Below are positions 60,201-64,000 of a stretch of DNA of 64,000 bases, in pieces. The translations under genes were made by a program, and so were the position numbers. The DNA comes from Halictus rubicundus (Eukaryota > Arthropoda > Insecta > Hymenoptera > Halictidae), in the NCBI RefSeq assembly GCF_050948215.1, contig NC_135165.1, positions 3,508,501-3,572,500 on the forward strand. The letters run 5' to 3'. The notes below the pieces were generated by a model that saw only the letters and a list, made by a program, of their open reading frames with translations, was not told the origin of the DNA and did no database searches. Within the stretch, counting starts at the first letter, position 1, and each line of letters begins with the position of its first letter.

Positions 60201-61502
60201 ATATTTTAACGAGAATTCTAACGACTGGTTGTGTGTCAATAATAATCGGGTTTTAAGAACGGGAGGAAAATCGCTGAGACAGTTTAGTATGTTGCGTTCG
60301 GAGTCGAATTTCTGCGAGCACTGTGAACCGAACTTCAGTTTCCATAGTACAGCCTCCAGTATCCGAACTGACGTGGAAAGCTTTTATAGTTCTTTTCTAT
60401 TTGAAATACCAGTGAAAAACAATTCGCAATTGCATCCTAAATTCTAATTTAAATTTCTTAAAAATTAACGCAAGTTAACTTCTGATAACGATCACAGTGA
60501 TGTATTTGTTAACATTTAACGCGACTTTCGCTACAGACTGTAGATTCCCGTGCGCTTATGGCGTGTACAAAATGTTAAGATACAAGAGAACGTGTATATT
60601 AACAGCGAACATTATTTCATTGTTACAATGAGAAAAATCTTCTGTATAGTTTCTCCTTTGTTTGAACTTTTGTAAAATAATCTCCGAGAATGAAATTGCG
60701 CGAGGATCGACAGTCTATCGACGACAAATTAGATAGTTTTGATTCGACTGTTGGTTTAATTGTTCGAATAACGGGAGGCTCTGCCGTGCTCGCGTTCTGC
60801 TTTCAAATTCCTGCAATTTTGTAAATGATTCGCGAATCGCAGATACTGTTTAGAGGCCACTCGATGCGAACTCGTCGACAGAGCTTTCGTTCAACTATAC
60901 GCGGGTAGCAAAACGAGACACCTGAAAGTCCGTCAATGCTTCGATTGTTTCGACCGATCACAGGAACGAAATTCGGAGTAGGAAGGCAGCAGCTACGCTA
61001 CTTTTCGGATACCGATCACAGAGCACCGTGAGAAAAAGAGAAAACAGTTTAGCCGTTAAATAAATAAATAACTAAATAAATAACTAAATAACTAAATAAA
61101 AATAATAAACAAGGATGTTTAAGACAAGGTGCACACAAGTGAAAGAAAGCAAAATAAAAACCGTAGGAGCCGTAAGCGAGCATACCTTAAAGTATAACAT
61201 ATGTATATGATCATATATATTGACAGTGGAAACGAAGCTACAAAAAAGTAGAAAAAACCAACACGTGCATCTGTATGTGTATACATACATACATCTATTA
61301 ACGTAATATGTATATATACACAGGCGTATATATATAATACAAAGCAAAAAGAAAAAAAAACAACACAACTATGTATATTATATATACATACCAGAACGTA
61401 AGTGTGTAAGGGGAAAATAACATTAGTCGAGAAAAAAAAAACTAGCGAATATATCGAGTATAAGCGTAAAGAAACAAACAAACCGTAGAAGAAGAACGCG
61501 CG

Positions 61503-61550
61503 CGAGAGAGAGAGAGAGAGAGAGAGAGAACGAGAGAGAGAGAGAGAGAA
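61503..61550 (+). repeat. GA microsatellite, interrupted
   Basis: Two (GA)n runs separated by ACGA, + strand. Confidence 0.9.
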
Positions 61551-61732
61551 AGAGTCGGGGCAATGCGTGCAGAATTTGTTTAAGAAAAAAAAAAATGCGC
61601 GGGCTTCGCGAATGTACTGTGTTAAATACTTTAGCTGTTAAGTGACTTGAAAAAAAAAATCATTGGAAACCGTAACTCGTAACGAGACGAGGAGAAGTGT
61701 TGTGGCTAGCCTGCCGGACCCCCTGAGCCCCT

Positions 61733-61736
<4 letters not shown>

Positions 61737-61778
<42 letters not shown>
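61737..61778 (+). repeat. GA microsatellite
   Basis: (GA)n of about 20 units, + strand, close to the right end of the purine-rich region. Confidence 0.92.
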
Positions 61779-61781
<3 letters not shown>

Positions 61782-63520
61782 GTGAGAAAAAGATGTGAAT
61801 GGTAGGTAACCGTGAGCAATAGTTGAGGTAAAAAAAAGGTAAAAGTCTGTCAATGGATGAACCGGAGGAAAAAGCCAAGGGACAGGGAGAAGAAAGGGTT
61901 GTAGATGTGTGTGGAAGCATGTGTGTGTGTGCGTGTGTGTGTGCGCGCGTGTTTCCTCCCCGCGAGAGTGTGAGTGAACGAGACGAGATTAAAGTTCCGT
62001 CGCCAGAAACACGGACAGAAACTGTGACAACGCGGGAGAGAGAGGGCATAATCCTCCCCGTGTACTTATGGCGATTACGATATCGCGGGAGACGCGTTTA
62101 GGCCCCTCCCCGCCCTCCCCCCGCCCCCTGCTACCCGTTGTCGCGCAGTTTTTCCGCGCGTGTTTGCAAACGGGACTCATTTGAAGTTCGCACGCATTAT
62201 ATGGGTCGTCCTTCTCACCCTTACCCGAAAAACCACCCTCCCCCACCCCCCAAAAACAACCAACCCCCCGGCGCGGTATGCGGCATATCACTCACGACCG
62301 TACGCTAAGGAGTAAGGTGCCTTTTTTAACTTTCATCGTATGTATGCGAAACATTTTCGGGGTTCGAGAAACGGAAACCAATAAAACAAAAAAATAAGAA
62401 GCTAGCGCGAAACGAAGAAACACGAGTCCGGAACGAGCTGCGGGAAAACGATCCGTTGAAAAGCAACAAAAAAACAAAAGCGAGACTTCGAGAACAAAAA
62501 ACAAACACGTGTATAAAGGACATTAAGAAACGACGAAACAAAAGAATAAACGAAACAAAGTAACATATGAAACGACGATGATGTACACAACCGCACACCG
62601 TCTGGGAGAACGGCTACCGACGCGCGGAGATCGAGGGAAGGGACCGGTACACAACGTCCATCCAGAACAAAAAAAAAAAAAACGAAAGAAAAGAAACAAA
62701 AAAAAAAAAGAAGTAATAAATATGAACAAAATACGTGCATCGTCCGCGATATTTTTATTTAACACTGGCGAATAGCGATCGCTATACAGTTAATATATAG
62801 TGATCATCTCGGGGGTCCGCGCGATCGAATCCTCCGCGAGATCCCGTCGAAATAAATACGGCCCGCGGGGTCCCATGGCAGCCTCTTCGCGATTATACAT
62901 ACAGTTTAAGTTTTAAGGTGACGAGACGCAAATCGCCGGACACGCAGCCCGAACAAGCAGAGAACCTTGTACACCTGTATATGTAATTTGTACCGATGCG
63001 ATAGAGGTCGTTAACGCGCGCGATCATGGTATCGGACCGCGTGCCGACGACTATTATTATCACCGACATCACACACACACACACGCGCAGAAGAAACAAC
63101 AACAACAACAACAAAATAAAAGAAATCGTAACACCGTACACCATACACACGCGGCAGCAGACATACATATACCCACACACACACACACAGATAGAAAGAA
63201 CACTCGACGTATAGACGCGTTATACACGATTATTACTCGCGCGGACATGAGGGAAAAGAAAAGAAACGATGATACAGAACCCACGCCACTCTACCACACA
63301 CGAATCACCGAGCGACATTTACCTAAAAAAAAAAAAAACATAGATGCACACGTGCACAAGTATATAGGGGATGCGAACGAATGAGATGATAGGGGACTGA
63401 TACCTCCAAAACAGACAATTCTCACGCGGTTATAGAAAAAAAAGAAAAAAAATTGAAAGAAACGGAGACTCGAGACACCCTGAGACGTGTGTGAGAGGAA
63501 ACAAAAAAGCGTGTATGATA

Positions 63521-63725
63521 TTATATATACATATATGTATATGTACATATTATATGTATGTATATGTATATATATATATATACATATACGCATGGCATAG
63601 TATATAATATAAATAATGATGAATATAAATAAAATATATATACATATATATATATATACACATATATAATATCGGTATATGTGTATATATACATATGTAC
63701 ATATGTATACATATACATATATAAA
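63521..63725. repeat. TA/TATG/CATA low-complexity tract
   Basis: About 200 bp built of TATATA, CATATA and TGTATA units, largely self-complementary. It contains Pumilio-like TGTACATA and TGTATATA matches that are expected by composition alone. Confidence 0.85.
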
Positions 63726-64000
63726 ATACTATGAGGAAGTAAACAAAGTATAAATACGAAGGAAGTATATAAATGAGAGTATAGGATAAAACACGCTTAG
63801 GCTTAAGAATATAAGATATTATTATGATGATGTATGGTTGGTTTATAATGTAAAATATATTATAGAAAATGTATGTTGTTCGATCGTTCCCCCTCCCTCT
63901 TCGAACAATTTCATTTCAACCATTAATGTACAACTTCTTATCAATCAGATGATCATATGGTTGTTTGAATTAAAATAGAATTATTTTTAATATCATTTTC

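Larger units (their letters stand above)
50102..64000 (+). other. Rox8: Putative very long 3' UTR / 3' flank
   Basis: About 13.9 kb with no recognisable gene. GA and A-rich tracts are always on the + strand, none of the TTAA or TA hairpin families is present, and the sequence carries many AATAAA-like hexamers (for example near 55453, 57121, 61060, 62851 and 63625). Pumilio-type TGTANATA motifs occur at 56933, 59992 and 61309. Long neural 3' UTRs are known for insect RNA-binding protein genes; here this is inferred from composition alone. Part of it could instead be ordinary intergenic DNA. Confidence 0.45.

Overview
This is animal nuclear DNA, most likely from an insect and probably a hymenopteran (bee or wasp). 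The reasons are intron-exon structure with GT/AG boundaries, strong swings between AT-rich and GC-rich blocks, many short TTAA- and TA-flanked inverted-repeat elements, and abundant GA/CA microsatellites. The order assignment is an inference from general genome character, not from a diagnostic gene.

One protein-coding gene is supported: the 3' part of a TIA1/TIAR-type RNA-binding protein (nucleolysin TIAR, Drosophila Rox8 orthologue) on the + strand. Five coding exons join with matching phases: 1292-1394 (end of RRM2), 36934-37114 and 43987-44116 (RRM3), 45959-46200 (Ala/Gly/Gln/Tyr-rich tail) and 47609 or 47660 to 47840 (Pro-rich tail). The last few codons are uncertain; the best candidate is a terminal exon starting at 50093 that adds only Ala-Gln before a TGA. 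The first exons (RRM1 and most of RRM2) lie outside the window to the left.

Layout: 1-1291 is intron. 1395-36933 is one intron of about 35.5 kb between the RRM2 and RRM3 exons. 37115-43986, 44117-45958 and 46201-47659 are further introns. 47841-50092 is the last proposed intron. From about 50.1 kb to the right edge there is no convincing second gene; the sense strand is purine-rich, packed with GA tracts all in the same orientation, and free of the transposon families seen to the left. This looks like a very long 3' UTR or 3' flank of the same gene.

The introns hold several families of small DNA transposons. Four families flanked by TTAA (piggyBac-type) share an architecture of short terminal repeat followed about 20 bp in by a palindrome; one of them still carries an antisense N-terminal fragment of a piggyBac transposase. 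Two cases of TTAA element inserted inside TTAA element are visible. Another set, flanked by TA and starting CAGGG, forms giant hairpins (388, 400, 763 and 770 bp). Short CAGTAA-type (pogo/mariner-like) fragments are also present. I see no rRNA gene, CRISPR array or convincing tRNA gene.
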